DNA from: an uncultured Bacilli bacterium
GTDB taxonomy: Bacteria > Bacillota_I > Bacilli_A > RF39 > UBA660
Direction: 5' to 3'
Assembly: GCA_947632595.1 (NCBI GenBank)
Contig: CANRPY010000003.1
Coordinates: 1 to 64,000, forward strand
Length of the DNA stretch: 64,000 bases
In this document: in pieces, positions 32,871 through 41,284 of the stretch
Layout: each line of letters starts with the position of its first letter
Position numbering within the stretch: the first letter of the stretch is position 1
Notes under the pieces: generated by a model
What the model saw: only the letters and a program-made list of their open reading frames with translations
Told to the model about the DNA's origin: nothing
The model's database searches: none
Program-made: the position numbers and the translations under genes

Positions 32871-33857
32871 TTACTCTCCTTCTTCTTTAATTGCTTTTTT
32901 GACTTCTTGTTCTACTTTACTTATCGTTGTATCTTCAAATCTTGCTGCTCCACTGGTATTGTCTCCTCCACCACCTATTTTTTCTAAGACACTTCCGATA
33001 TCGTAGTTTCCAAGACTTCTTGCACTTACTCCTATCGTATCTTTTCCGATTTTTCCGATTACAAAGGATGCTTCAATATTATTAAAGAATAATAAGGTAT
33101 CTGCTACTTTTGCTAAGTCTTCTCTTCTATAAATGGTATAGGGAGTTGCCTTCGTAAATGCAACATTTCCTGATAAAGTCTCTATGGATGCTAATAGTTT
33201 TTGTCTTTCTGTATACTCTTCTAGATTTTGCTTTAATAAATATTGTACTTTCTTAGCACTTGCTCCTAGGCTGGATAAATAATAGGATGTATAAAATGTC
33301 TCTGCTGTTGTGTTTAATGTATAGTTATTGGTATCTAGTACAATTCCTGATAAAATGATTGTTGCATAATAGGATTCTAATTCGACATCATAATATTCTA
33401 TTAGATTTGCAATCATTTCACAAGTACTTGATGTTTTGGTGTCTATGATTTTTACGGCATCTTCTATTGTTGTTTTGCCAATATCATGGTGATCAATAAT
33501 TAGTTTGTTTTTTATTTTCTTTAATACTTCTTCATTTTGTACAAGTTCTTTTTTATTGGTATCTAGAATAATTAATAAATTTTTAGAGGCTCTAGGGTAC
33601 ATTTTCTCTTCTAATTCTTCTCCACGAATCGTTTCAATGCAGCCTTCTAACTCTCTTAATACTTTTTCTACTCCCATTTCGTGAGTTTTATCATCTACTA
33701 TGATGTAGCATTTCTTCTTTTTTCTTTTTAGAATCATGTACATTCCTATTTGGCTACCTAAGGCATCTAAATCTAAATTCTTATGAGCCATTAAGAAGAT
33801 GGTATTGGCATTTCTTACTGCTTTATTGAGTTTTCTACGTTCTTTAATGATTCCCAT
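32871..33857 (-). CDS. Minimal DHH-DHHA1 phosphodiesterase at the gdpP position
   Basis: Only the catalytic part of GdpP is present: DHH motifs (AHKNLDLDALGSQIG, ILDTN, IIDHHD) and a DHHA1 domain ending GGGGDNTSGAARF. GdpP hydrolyses cyclic di-AMP and normally begins with two membrane helices, a PAS-like and a degenerate GGDEF domain; all are missing, and no upstream frame supplies them. The gene keeps the gdpP place before rplI-dnaB, so c-di-AMP turnover is the best guess, as a soluble enzyme. A nanoRNase role is possible. AGGAGG precedes the ATG. Confidence 0.8.
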   Translation of the reverse strand: MGIIKERRKLNKAVRNANTIFLMAHKNLDLDALGSQIGMYMILKRKKKKCYIIVDDKTHEMGVEKVLRELEGCIETIRGEELEEKMYPRASKNLLIILDTNKKELVQNEEVLKKIKNKLIIDHHDIGKTTIEDAVKIIDTKTSSTCEMIANLIEYYDVELESYYATIILSGIVLDTNNYTLNTTAETFYTSYYLSSLGASAKKVQYLLKQNLEEYTERQKLLASIETLSGNVAFTKATPYTIYRREDLAKVADTLLFFNNIEASFVIGKIGKDTIGVSARSLGNYDIGSVLEKIGGGGDNTSGAARFEDTTISKVEQEVKKAIKEEGE

Positions 33858-33883
33858 ATTTCCTCCTATAAAGTCTCATAAAT

Positions 33884-33912
33884 ATTATATAATAAAAGTT
33901 AGTCTTTGTCTA
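33884..33912 (-). promoter_or_regulatory. Promoter of the DHH-rplI-dnaB series
   Basis: TAGACA and TATAAT separated by 17 bases on the minus strand, 26 bases ahead of the start codon. Confidence 0.65.
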
Positions 33913-33934
33913 ATAAAACAAAGGTTTCCAACAA

Positions 33935-33961
33935 CAAAAAAATGTAGAATTTTCTACATTT
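33935..33961 (-). terminator. Terminator of the rpsF-ssb-rpsR operon
   Basis: AAATGTAGAA and TTCTACATTT form a 10-bp stem, followed by Ts on the minus strand immediately after the rpsR stop. Confidence 0.9.
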
Positions 33962-34177
33962 TTATTTTGCAAATGGTAATAAGGCAATTGCACGTGCTCT
34001 TTTGATTTGTTTTGAAATAAATCTTTGATGTTCTGCACAGTTACCTGTTACACGTCTTGGTAAAATTTTACCTTTTTCATTGATATATTTTCTTAATGCT
34101 TCTGGATCTTTCCAATCAACGGTTTTTCCAGTACACATGATACATACTTTTTTCTTTCTTCTATTGAATTCTGCCAT
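33962..34177 (-). CDS. rpsR: 30S ribosomal protein S18
   Basis: S18 of 71 residues with the conserved core [23 protein letters not shown]. It keeps the CIMC motif and the later Cys/His, so it is a zinc-capable form. The ATG at 34177 is seven bases behind GGAGG. It is the last gene of rpsF-ssb-rpsR; S6 and S18 bind each other on the ribosome. Confidence 0.96.
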   Translation of the reverse strand: MAEFNRRKKKVCIMCTGKTVDWKDPEALRKYINEKGKILPRRVTGNCAEHQRFISKQIKRARAIALLPFAK

Positions 34178-34201
34178 GTTCACTCCTCCTTTTCTTTGTT
34201 A

Positions 34202-34684
34202 CTAGAAAGGTAATTCATCATCACTGATTTCGATATTTGAACCGAAGTCTGCGAATGGATTACTATCTATATCGGTTCCCTTTGGTTCTGGAGTATCTCC
34301 AAAATCGTATGGGGTTGGTCCTGCATTGTTTGCAGAACTATTCATATTACTTGAATTACTTGAGGAATTCTTTGATCCTAAAAATTCAACATTGTCAGCA
34401 ACTACTTCTGTTACATATCTTTTTTGACCATTGTTGTCATCATAGCTTCTTGTTTGGATTCTTCCATCAATTGCTACTTGGCTTCCTTGTGTTAAATAAT
34501 TTTTTACATTTTCTGCTTGTTTTCTCCATACCACGATATTAATGAAGTCAGCTTCTCTTTCTCCACTTTGATTGGTAAAGGTTCTATTGACTGCGATGGA
34601 GAATGTTGCAACAGCGGTATTGCTTCCTGTGTATCTTAATTCTGGATCTCTTGTTAATCTTCCTATTAAAAATACTTTATTCAT
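34202..34684 (-). CDS. ssb: Single-stranded DNA-binding protein
   Basis: The N-terminal OB fold (MNKVFLIGRLTRDPELRYT, about 1-105) is followed by an Asn/Ser-rich flexible region and the acidic tip SDDELPF that recruits replication and repair partners. It lies between rpsF and rpsR as in most Firmicutes. AGAGGTT precedes the ATG. Confidence 0.97.
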   Translation of the reverse strand: MNKVFLIGRLTRDPELRYTGSNTAVATFSIAVNRTFTNQSGEREADFINIVVWRKQAENVKNYLTQGSQVAIDGRIQTRSYDDNNGQKRYVTEVVADNVEFLGSKNSSSNSSNMNSSANNAGPTPYDFGDTPEPKGTDIDSNPFADFGSNIEISDDELPF

Positions 34685-34705
34685 AACTTTTAACCTCTTT
34701 CATTA

Positions 34706-34993
34706 TTAGTCTTCTACTTTTACAACAATATGACGTAATAAACTTTCGTTAATTCTAGCAACACGTTTAAATTCTTCTTCTGCAGCTGCAGTTGCTTCTA
34801 CTACAAATAAGTAATAGTATCCTGTTGAAAACTTCTTTACTTCATAAGCAAGTTCTCTTTGTCCCATTGGTTTTTCTTCTAGGATATTTGCTTTTGCATC
34901 TGTTAAAACCTTTTTCATAGATTCTGCTGTTTTTCTAATTTCTGCTTCCTCCATATCTGGTCTAACAACGAACATGATTTCATATTTATTCAT
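34706..34993 (-). CDS. rpsF: 30S ribosomal protein S6
   Basis: S6 of 95 residues (MNKYEIMFVVRPDMEEAEI, later RELAYEVKKFSTGYYYLF). The ATG at 34993 lies nine bases behind GGAGG; the eight extra ORF-track residues read through the ribosome site. The leader contains two hairpins and may be the S6:S18 autoregulatory element. Confidence 0.96.
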   Translation of the reverse strand: MNKYEIMFVVRPDMEEAEIRKTAESMKKVLTDAKANILEEKPMGQRELAYEVKKFSTGYYYLFVVEATAAAEEEFKRVARINESLLRHIVVKVED

Positions 34994-35020
34994 TATTTTC
35001 CACCTCCTTTTGGACATTTG

Positions 35021-35055
35021 ACTGTTATAAACAGTAAGGAGTATTTAAAATACTC
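35021..35055 (-). promoter_or_regulatory. Structured rpsF leader, candidate S6:S18 regulatory element
   Basis: Two inverted repeats follow the promoter: GAGTATTT/AAATACTC (35039-35055) and ACTGTT/AACAGT (35021-35035), the second just ahead of the ribosome site. S6:S18-binding leaders precede rpsF in many bacteria; I do not see a clear CCG bulge, so the match is positional. Confidence 0.45.
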
Positions 35056-35061
35056 GAAGGT

Positions 35062-35090
35062 ATTATAACAAATTCTTGTTTTCTTTGCAA
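35062..35090 (-). promoter_or_regulatory. Promoter of rpsF-ssb-rpsR
   Basis: TTGCAA and TATAAT separated by 17 bases on the minus strand, directly behind the ychF stop. Confidence 0.7.
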
Positions 35091-35099
35091 GTAATAATT

Positions 35100-36200
35100 C
35101 TATACATTAAAGCGGAAATGACAGATATCTCCATCTTGCATTAGATATTCTTTTCCCTCTAATCTTGCTTTTCCTGCTTCTTTTACTTTTAATTCGCTTC
35201 CACACTCGATTAAATCTTCATATGACATTACTTCTGCGCGGATAAATCCTTTTTCAAAGTCTGTATGAATGATTCCTGCACATTCTTTGGCATTCATTCC
35301 TTTACGGAACGTCCATGCTCTTACTTCATCTTTTCCTACTGTGAAATACGTTGCTAATCCTAAGGTATCATAGGTTGCGGTTATTAATTGATTTAGTCCA
35401 GATTCTTCTACTCCTAAAGCTTCTAGCATTTCTTTTTTTTCTTCTTCTGTCATTTCACTTAAGTCTTCTTCTACTTTGGCACATAGACTTACTACTTTAG
35501 CATTTTCTTTTTGTGCATACTCTTTTACTTTTTTAACGTATTCATTATCTGGATTTCCTAATTCGCTTTCTTTGATATTTGCAAGATAAATCATTGGTTT
35601 TGCTGTTAAAAAACTATACGTTTTAATGACTTTTTTCTCTTCTTCTTTTAATTCTATTTGACGAATTGGTTTGTTTTCCTCTAAGGTTTTTTTACATTTT
35701 TCTAAGGTTTCTACTTCTAATAGATCATTTTTATCTTTCGTTGTTCGTGCTTTTTTTGCTACTTTTTCTAGTCTATTTTGAATGATATCTAAGTCTGCAA
35801 TCGCTAACTCTAGATTGATGGTTTCAATATCTCTTATTGGATCAATATTTCCCTCTACGTGAATAATTTTTCCATCATCAAAACATCTTACGACTTCTAC
35901 TATCGCATCTACTTCTCGAATATGAGATAGGAATTTATTTCCAAGACCTTCTCCTTTGCTAGCTCCTTTTACAAGTCCTGCAATATCTGTAAATTCATAA
36001 GCTGTTGGAATAAAACGATTCGGTTCATACATTTCTTTTAATTTATCCATTCTTTTATCTGGTACAGTTACGACTCCTACATTTGGTTCTATGGTTGCAA
36101 ATGGGTAATTTTCTGCTAAAATCTTTTGATTGGTAATTGCATTAAATAACGTAGATTTTCCTACATTTGGTAATCCTACTATTCCTGCGGTTAAACTCAT
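35100..36200 (-). CDS. ychF: Redox-regulated ATPase YchF
   Basis: This Obg-family P-loop protein prefers ATP. G1 is GLPNVGKSTLFNAI, the G2-G3 region includes DIAGLVKGASKGEGLGNKFL, and the G4 motif is altered to NIKE, which explains ATP preference in the family. A coiled-coil insertion and a C-terminal TGS domain (AWTFRKGMNAKECAG) complete it. It binds ribosomes and influences stress responses. AGGTG precedes the ATG. Confidence 0.96.
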   Translation of the reverse strand: MSLTAGIVGLPNVGKSTLFNAITNQKILAENYPFATIEPNVGVVTVPDKRMDKLKEMYEPNRFIPTAYEFTDIAGLVKGASKGEGLGNKFLSHIREVDAIVEVVRCFDDGKIIHVEGNIDPIRDIETINLELAIADLDIIQNRLEKVAKKARTTKDKNDLLEVETLEKCKKTLEENKPIRQIELKEEEKKVIKTYSFLTAKPMIYLANIKESELGNPDNEYVKKVKEYAQKENAKVVSLCAKVEEDLSEMTEEEKKEMLEALGVEESGLNQLITATYDTLGLATYFTVGKDEVRAWTFRKGMNAKECAGIIHTDFEKGFIRAEVMSYEDLIECGSELKVKEAGKARLEGKEYLMQDGDICHFRFNV

Positions 36201-36255
36201 ATTTACACCTCTTTTTTCTACTTGTTTATTATACCATATATCTTATTTTTTCGTA

Positions 36256-36284
36256 TAAAAAAATCATATCTTTCAATATGATTT
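36256..36284 (-). terminator. Terminator of the AbgT transporter gene
   Basis: AAATCATAT and ATATGATTT form a 9-bp stem with a 6-base loop, followed by Ts on the minus strand. Confidence 0.85.
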
Positions 36285-37879
36285 TATATTGTTGGTACAA
36301 CACCTGGTCCAATTGGTAATCCTATTATGTACCAAATGACTACAATTAGAATCCATGTTAGAGAAATGATTAGGAAATATGGGGTAATTAATCCTAAGGT
36401 TCCTCTAATCGTGTATGGTTTTTGTTTATTTAAGTTGTAGACATTTAAATATCCTATAAAGATGACAAAGGATGCCAGTAAAGGGGTATATCCTTTTGTC
36501 ATGGAATCTGCTACTCTCATGACGATTTGAGCAAATTGTGGTGAAATATTTGATTGCATAAACATAGGGACAACGGCTGGAGAAAAGATTAACCACTTAT
36601 TTGCAGGCGATGTTAAGAATATATTGGAGAATGCGATTAATAATAAAGATACAATGATTAGTGGTATGCCACTAAATTGCATATTTTCTAAGGCAGTTGC
36701 TAACCAAGCTGTTATGACTACTCCAATATTACTTTTTCTAAATACGGCAATGAATTGGGATACGACGAACATTAAGATAAAGATACTTCCAATATTATTA
36801 AAGTTCTTTCCTGCATTTTCTACGATGTTTTTATCATTTTTAATGGATTTACTTCCTACTCCATAAGCAATTCCACATAAAATAAAGAATAGGGATACGA
36901 TATAGGTAAATCCATCTTGGAAGTATGCATTGGCACCAAATAATTGATTGACATATGCACTTTCTTTTAAGTCAAGTAATAATCCTGAAAATGGTAGACC
37001 TGGAATTAAGGCATAAATAAAGGCAATGGCAACTAAGATTGCTACTACTAGTGCATATCTTAATCCTCTTTTTTCATATTTATCTTGTTCAATTTGTCTT
37101 TGTTCTTCCTCTTCTAGATCAAAAGAATGATATTTTTCTGTTTCAGAATATTCTTCATCCTTTTTATATTTTCCAATCCTTGGAGCAATAATTTTTTCTA
37201 TGACAATCGTTCCGACTATCGATAGGATAATGGATGCTGCAATAATGAAGATTAAGTTTGAAGTAAGAGCAATATGTGCTTTATCATCGATTAATCTTGC
37301 GGCATTTGTTGTGTAATTAATTAGTGATATTTCCATGGATCCTACAAAGACTGAGACTCCGTAACCAAAGGACACTCCACAAAAGGCTGTTACAATTCCT
37401 AATAATGGATTTCGATTGTTAATAAAGTATATCAAGGCTACCATTGGTATTAGAATGGCATATCCTACTTCATTAATTAGAGATGACATTGTTGAAATAA
37501 AAATAACTAAGAAGGTAAATAGGAATTTAGGCATTTTACTAATATGTCTTTTTGTAATTGTTTGAATAAATCCTGTTCCTTCTGCTACTGTTAATCCTAT
37601 TAAAGATAAGATTAATGTTCCTAATGGAGCAAAACTTAAAAAGTTTTTCGCTGCATCACTAATTATAAATTTTATTCCATCAAATGATAATAAGTTTTCT
37701 ACCGTAACCAATACTGGTTCTAATTCGTTGGTGTTTGTATTCACAGTATTATATGTTGCTTGCATCTGTAGTAGAGAAAGAATCCAACTTGCAAATACTG
37801 TTAGAAAGGTTAGGGCAATAAACATGGTTACTGGGTGAAAATAAAATTTCTTTAATCTAAGTTTTCCTCTTTCTTGCAT
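36284..37879 (-). CDS. AbgT-family transporter
   Basis: This membrane protein of 531 residues has about a dozen helices and AbgT-family motifs (SLIGLTVAEGTGFIQTI, STMSSLINEVGYAILIPM, SPANKWLIFSPAVVPMFM). Members import p-aminobenzoyl-glutamate or export antimetabolites such as sulfonamides; the substrate here is unknown. An acidic cytosolic loop (SFDLEEEEQRQIEQDKYEKR) is notable. GGAG lies upstream of the ATG. It interrupts the usual parB-DUF951-ychF neighbourhood, so it is probably an insertion into the conserved cluster. Confidence 0.88.
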   Translation of the reverse strand: MQERGKLRLKKFYFHPVTMFIALTFLTVFASWILSLLQMQATYNTVNTNTNELEPVLVTVENLLSFDGIKFIISDAAKNFLSFAPLGTLILSLIGLTVAEGTGFIQTITKRHISKMPKFLFTFLVIFISTMSSLINEVGYAILIPMVALIYFINNRNPLLGIVTAFCGVSFGYGVSVFVGSMEISLINYTTNAARLIDDKAHIALTSNLIFIIAASIILSIVGTIVIEKIIAPRIGKYKKDEEYSETEKYHSFDLEEEEQRQIEQDKYEKRGLRYALVVAILVAIAFIYALIPGLPFSGLLLDLKESAYVNQLFGANAYFQDGFTYIVSLFFILCGIAYGVGSKSIKNDKNIVENAGKNFNNIGSIFILMFVVSQFIAVFRKSNIGVVITAWLATALENMQFSGIPLIIVSLLLIAFSNIFLTSPANKWLIFSPAVVPMFMQSNISPQFAQIVMRVADSMTKGYTPLLASFVIFIGYLNVYNLNKQKPYTIRGTLGLITPYFLIISLTWILIVVIWYIIGLPIGPGVVPTI

Positions 37880-37887
37880 ATAGACAC

Positions 37888-38088
37888 CTACTCCTTTATC
37901 TTCTTTAATTTCTTATTAAATTCTATTCTAGGAATGAGAACTGTTCTACCACAATTTAAACATTTTATTTTGATATCAGCTCCTACACGGACAATTTCCC
38001 ACTCATTGGTTCCGCATGGATGTTGTTTTTTCATAATGACAATTGTTCCCAATCCATAGTTATTTTTTTCGTTTTCCATTGTCCTCAT
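37888..38088 (-). CDS. DUF951 small zinc-motif protein
   Basis: This 66-residue protein matches DUF951: VIMKKQHPCGTNEWEIVRVG and IKCLNCGRTVLIPR, with HPCG and CLNC as likely metal ligands. Function is unknown, but it almost always sits between parB and ychF or rpsF in Firmicutes. Two start ATGs (38088 and 38079) are possible, each with GAGG at three bases. Confidence 0.85.
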   Translation of the reverse strand: MRTMENEKNNYGLGTIVIMKKQHPCGTNEWEIVRVGADIKIKCLNCGRTVLIPRIEFNKKLKKIKE

Positions 38089-38098
38089 CTTCCTCTTT

Positions 38099-39010
38099 TT
38101 ATTTATCGATTGCGATATTCAATAATTCTAAGATACGATTAAGATCTTTTTCATTTACAAAATTAATTTCTATTTTATTTTTCTTAATAGATACTTTTGT
38201 TCCTAATTTATCGCTCATTTCTTCTTCTAAATAAGAATATTCTCTATTTTCTTTTTTACGATGTTGTGGGTTTGTCTTGATAATTTTTGGTTCTTGTGTT
38301 AAAGATTCTAATTCTCTAACACTGATTCCTTCCTTGATAATTTTCTCTTCTAGTTCTTTTTGTTGTGTTTTATTATCTAATTTACTTAGTACTCTGGCAT
38401 GTCCCATCGTGATTTTTTTTTGATTAATATCTTCTTGAATTTCGATTGGTAATGTTAAAAGACCTAGCATATTGGTAATATGACTTCTACTCTTTCCTAG
38501 GCGTTTTGCTAAATCTTCTTGCGTTAATGTTAGGGTTTCTTGTAATTTTTTATATGCGGTTGCTTCTTCAATTGCTGTTAAGTTTTCTCTTTGTAAGTTT
38601 TCTAGAAGAGCTATCTCCATCATCTGAGTATCATTAAATTCACGGATAATAGCTGGTATTTCTTCTAATCCCGCCATAAGAGATGCTTTTACTCTTCGCT
38701 CACCAGCTATAATTTCATATCCTTTAATTGATTTTTTAACAATAATTGGTTGAAATACTCCATGTTCTTTAATGGAATCTGATAATTCTTGTAAGGCCTC
38801 TTCATCGAAGACTTTTCTTGGCTGATAAGGATTGCTTCTTAATTCACTTAATTTTATGTTTACAATTTCTTCTTTTGGCGTTTCGCTTACAATTTTTTCT
38901 TCCACCGTACTATAGTCTAGTACTTCATTGTTAAAAAGTTCTTCTAGTCCTTTTCCTAATGCTCTTCTTCTTGGAATTCCACTACTCGATATATTATTGT
39001 TGGTTTCCAT
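38099..39010 (-). CDS. parB: Chromosome-partitioning protein ParB (Spo0J)
   Basis: ParB binds parS, loads as a CTP-dependent clamp, and recruits SMC for origin segregation. It has the N-terminal ParA-contact segment (RRRALGKGLEELF), the CTP-binding motifs (NPYQPRKVF, IIAGERRVKASLMAG), the HTH and a C-terminal dimerisation domain. The recognition helix reads GKSRSHITNM and the later motif is TMGHAR, that is Arg and Gly at positions that favour parS in the ParB/Noc family. The ATG at 39010 is inside parA by 17 bases. Confidence 0.95.
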   Translation of the reverse strand: METNNNISSSGIPRRRALGKGLEELFNNEVLDYSTVEEKIVSETPKEEIVNIKLSELRSNPYQPRKVFDEEALQELSDSIKEHGVFQPIIVKKSIKGYEIIAGERRVKASLMAGLEEIPAIIREFNDTQMMEIALLENLQRENLTAIEEATAYKKLQETLTLTQEDLAKRLGKSRSHITNMLGLLTLPIEIQEDINQKKITMGHARVLSKLDNKTQQKELEEKIIKEGISVRELESLTQEPKIIKTNPQHRKKENREYSYLEEEMSDKLGTKVSIKKNKIEINFVNEKDLNRILELLNIAIDK

Positions 39011-39785
39011 TTCTTTCAATCACTTCCTTTGCTAGATTGATATAGGCTTCAGCTCCCCTACTCTTTGGATCATATACAATAATTGGTTCTCCATGAGAAG
39101 GAGCTTCTGTTAGTTTTACTAATCTTGGAATAATGGTATTGTATACTTTTTCTTTAAAGAAACTACGGATATCTTCCACAACTTCAAATCCTAAATTGGT
39201 TCTAGAGTCTAACATGGTTAGTAATACTCCTTCAATATCTAATGTTGGATTTAAGGATTTTTGTGCCATCATAATGGTTTTTAATAATTGTGTAATTCCT
39301 TCTAGTGCGAAAAATTCACATTGTACAGGAATAATTACTGAATTGGATGCGGTTAAAGCATTCGTTGTAATGACATCTAATGATGGAGGACAATCGATGA
39401 TAACATAATCAAACTCTTCTCTTAATTCTTGAAGACATATTTTTAATTGTTCTCCTTTTTTAAATCCTGCAATGGTTCTACTTTTTTCTAATAATTCGGC
39501 ATTTAATCCTGCTAAATTAATGGTAGCAGGTACTACATATAAATTTTTATATTTTGTTTTAATCATTGCTTGTTGCATTGTGCATTCTTCTATTAAAACA
39601 TCATAGATACTTTTTTCAATATCTCCTTTATTGATTCCTACACCAGTAGTTGTATTTCCTTGTGGATCTAGGTCTATTAATAATACTTTTTTCCCTAATA
39701 CTGCTAATGATGCTGAAAGATTGATGCTAGTTGTTGTTTTTCCAACTCCACCTTTTTGATTTACTAATGATATAACCTTTCCCAT
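38994..39785 (-). CDS. parA: Chromosome-partitioning ATPase ParA (Soj)
   Basis: ParA is a deviant Walker ATPase (MGKVISLVNQKGGVGKTTTS, Walker A with the signature Lys; later YVIIDCPPSLDVITTNAL). With ParB it moves origins and modulates DnaA. The 263-residue length lacks an N-terminal HTH, the chromosomal type. It overlaps parB. A terminator and a TGGTACAAT element separate it from noc, so noc and parAB are separate transcripts. Confidence 0.96.
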   Translation of the reverse strand: MGKVISLVNQKGGVGKTTTSINLSASLAVLGKKVLLIDLDPQGNTTTGVGINKGDIEKSIYDVLIEECTMQQAMIKTKYKNLYVVPATINLAGLNAELLEKSRTIAGFKKGEQLKICLQELREEFDYVIIDCPPSLDVITTNALTASNSVIIPVQCEFFALEGITQLLKTIMMAQKSLNPTLDIEGVLLTMLDSRTNLGFEVVEDIRSFFKEKVYNTIIPRLVKLTEAPSHGEPIIVYDPKSRGAEAYINLAKEVIERNGNQQ

Positions 39786-39814
39786 CTAATCACCCATTTT
39801 CATATTACTAGTTT

Positions 39815-39823
39815 ATTGTACCA
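39815..39823 (-). promoter_or_regulatory. Extended -10 element of parA-parB
   Basis: TGGTACAAT on the minus strand, about 30 bases ahead of the parA start. Confidence 0.5.
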
Positions 39824-39854
39824 AATAATCTTTTTTTTTGAAACTCTTTTCCTC

Positions 39855-39882
39855 AAAAAAAAGTAGATTTCAAAAATCTACT
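39855..39882 (-). terminator. Terminator of noc
   Basis: AGTAGATTT and AAATCTACT form a 9-bp stem with a 3-base loop, followed by a T-run on the minus strand; it overlaps the noc stop. Confidence 0.85.
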
Positions 39883-41176
39883 CTTTATCAATTTTAATAA
39901 TAATTTGATATGACTTTGGAAAATTCATTTCATCTGCATTTATGCTTACACCGTGATTCTTTAAGTCTTCGATTGTTTGCTTGATTTTTTTGGTTGCTTC
40001 TTCAATTGTATAATTGCCTGTTGTACTTTCTCCTAAACCAATTGGTGTGCTGTCTATTGATGGTAAGATACTTGGAGAAAGATTGTTTTGTTCTGGAAGA
40101 CTTGTGTTTTCTATCTTGATAGATGCTAACTCTGGAGATGAGAAGTAATCTTCTTTTTCTGCTTTTTCTTCCTTACTCATTGTTGGAGGAGTTGATGTTG
40201 GAATATTTAACAAGTTATCAATTGCTGCCCCACTGCTTGCTGCTTTGATATCGGTTGCATTTTGTCTTACTTCATTTACATTAATCGATGGAATCACATC
40301 TGGTAAGCCTGCTCCATTCATACCCATTCCTATATTTTGTTCTTTATTGTTTTCTCCATAATTAATAAATTTATCCATGGTCTTTTCCTCCCCTTCTGGG
40401 TCTTCATCATCTGGGTTCGTTGGAGGTGCAATTACCACTTTTCCATAATTTGATGTTTCTTCCTCAATTGTTGAAGAAGTTGGAATCAGTGGTGTAGAAT
40501 CTAATAATCCTCCAATAGATGCAGAGGCATTTTGGTCAATTGGAATATCAGAAGCATCTTTTCCTTTTGGATATTTTTCTTTGATTTCCTCTTCTAGAGC
40601 TCTCACACTCATCTTTGTTGTAATAATTCTTTCTACCATTTCTTTTTGTACAGCGACATCTGGTACATTTAGTAATGCTCTTGCATGTCTTTCTGAGATT
40701 TGCTCTTTTAATAGAGATTCTTGAATTTCTTCTGGTAAAGATAATAATCTTAATTTATTCGCTACTGCAGATTGACTCTTTCCCATTGTTCTTGCTAATT
40801 CTTCTTGAGTCATCTGATCTAGTTCTAATATTTTTTGATAAGTTCTTGCTTCTTCTATTGGGTTTAAATTTCTTCTTTGTAAATTCTCAAGCAATGCTAC
40901 TTTAGAACTTTCTTTATCATCTAAATTGCGTATAATTGCTGGTATTTTAGTCATTCCTGCCAAAGCAGATGCTTTATATCTTCTTTCTCCTGCAATGATT
41001 TCATATTTTCCATTGATGTTTCTTACAATAATTGGTTGAATTACGCCATGTTCTTTAATAGATACTGCTAATTCTTTCAATGCTTTTTCATCAAACACTT
41101 CTCGTGGTTGAAATCTATTTGGAATAATATCATCTAGATATAATTGTACTACTTCATCTTTATTTTCATCATACAT
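39878..41176 (-). CDS. noc: Nucleoid occlusion protein Noc, unusually long
   Basis: Noc is a ParB paralogue that binds NBS sites and blocks division over the nucleoid. The CTP-binding part (PNRFQPREVFD, IIAGERRYKASALAG) and HTH are clear. Recognition residues read GKSQSAVANK and SERHAR, with Gln, Lys and Arg at positions that specify NBS rather than parS. After residue 210 comes about 180 residues of Pro/Ser/Glu-rich, probably disordered sequence before a short C-terminal domain; B. subtilis Noc has about 283 residues. The N-terminus lacks the membrane-binding amphipathic helix. It is next to rsmG, as in Bacillus. Confidence 0.88.
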   Translation of the reverse strand: MYDENKDEVVQLYLDDIIPNRFQPREVFDEKALKELAVSIKEHGVIQPIIVRNINGKYEIIAGERRYKASALAGMTKIPAIIRNLDDKESSKVALLENLQRRNLNPIEEARTYQKILELDQMTQEELARTMGKSQSAVANKLRLLSLPEEIQESLLKEQISERHARALLNVPDVAVQKEMVERIITTKMSVRALEEEIKEKYPKGKDASDIPIDQNASASIGGLLDSTPLIPTSSTIEEETSNYGKVVIAPPTNPDDEDPEGEEKTMDKFINYGENNKEQNIGMGMNGAGLPDVIPSINVNEVRQNATDIKAASSGAAIDNLLNIPTSTPPTMSKEEKAEKEDYFSSPELASIKIENTSLPEQNNLSPSILPSIDSTPIGLGESTTGNYTIEEATKKIKQTIEDLKNHGVSINADEMNFPKSYQIIIKIDKE

Positions 41177-41257
41177 GATAATCCCTCACTTTATTCTTTT
41201 ATTTTGCCTATATTATCATTATAATGTATTTTCTTTCTTCTTTCAACTTATTTTCAT

Positions 41258-41284
41258 AGAAAAAGCATGTAAAAATTACATACT
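41258..41284 (-). terminator. Terminator of rsmG
   Basis: AGTATGTAA and TTACATGCT pair (one G-T) with a 3-base loop, followed by TTTTTC on the minus strand. Confidence 0.8.
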
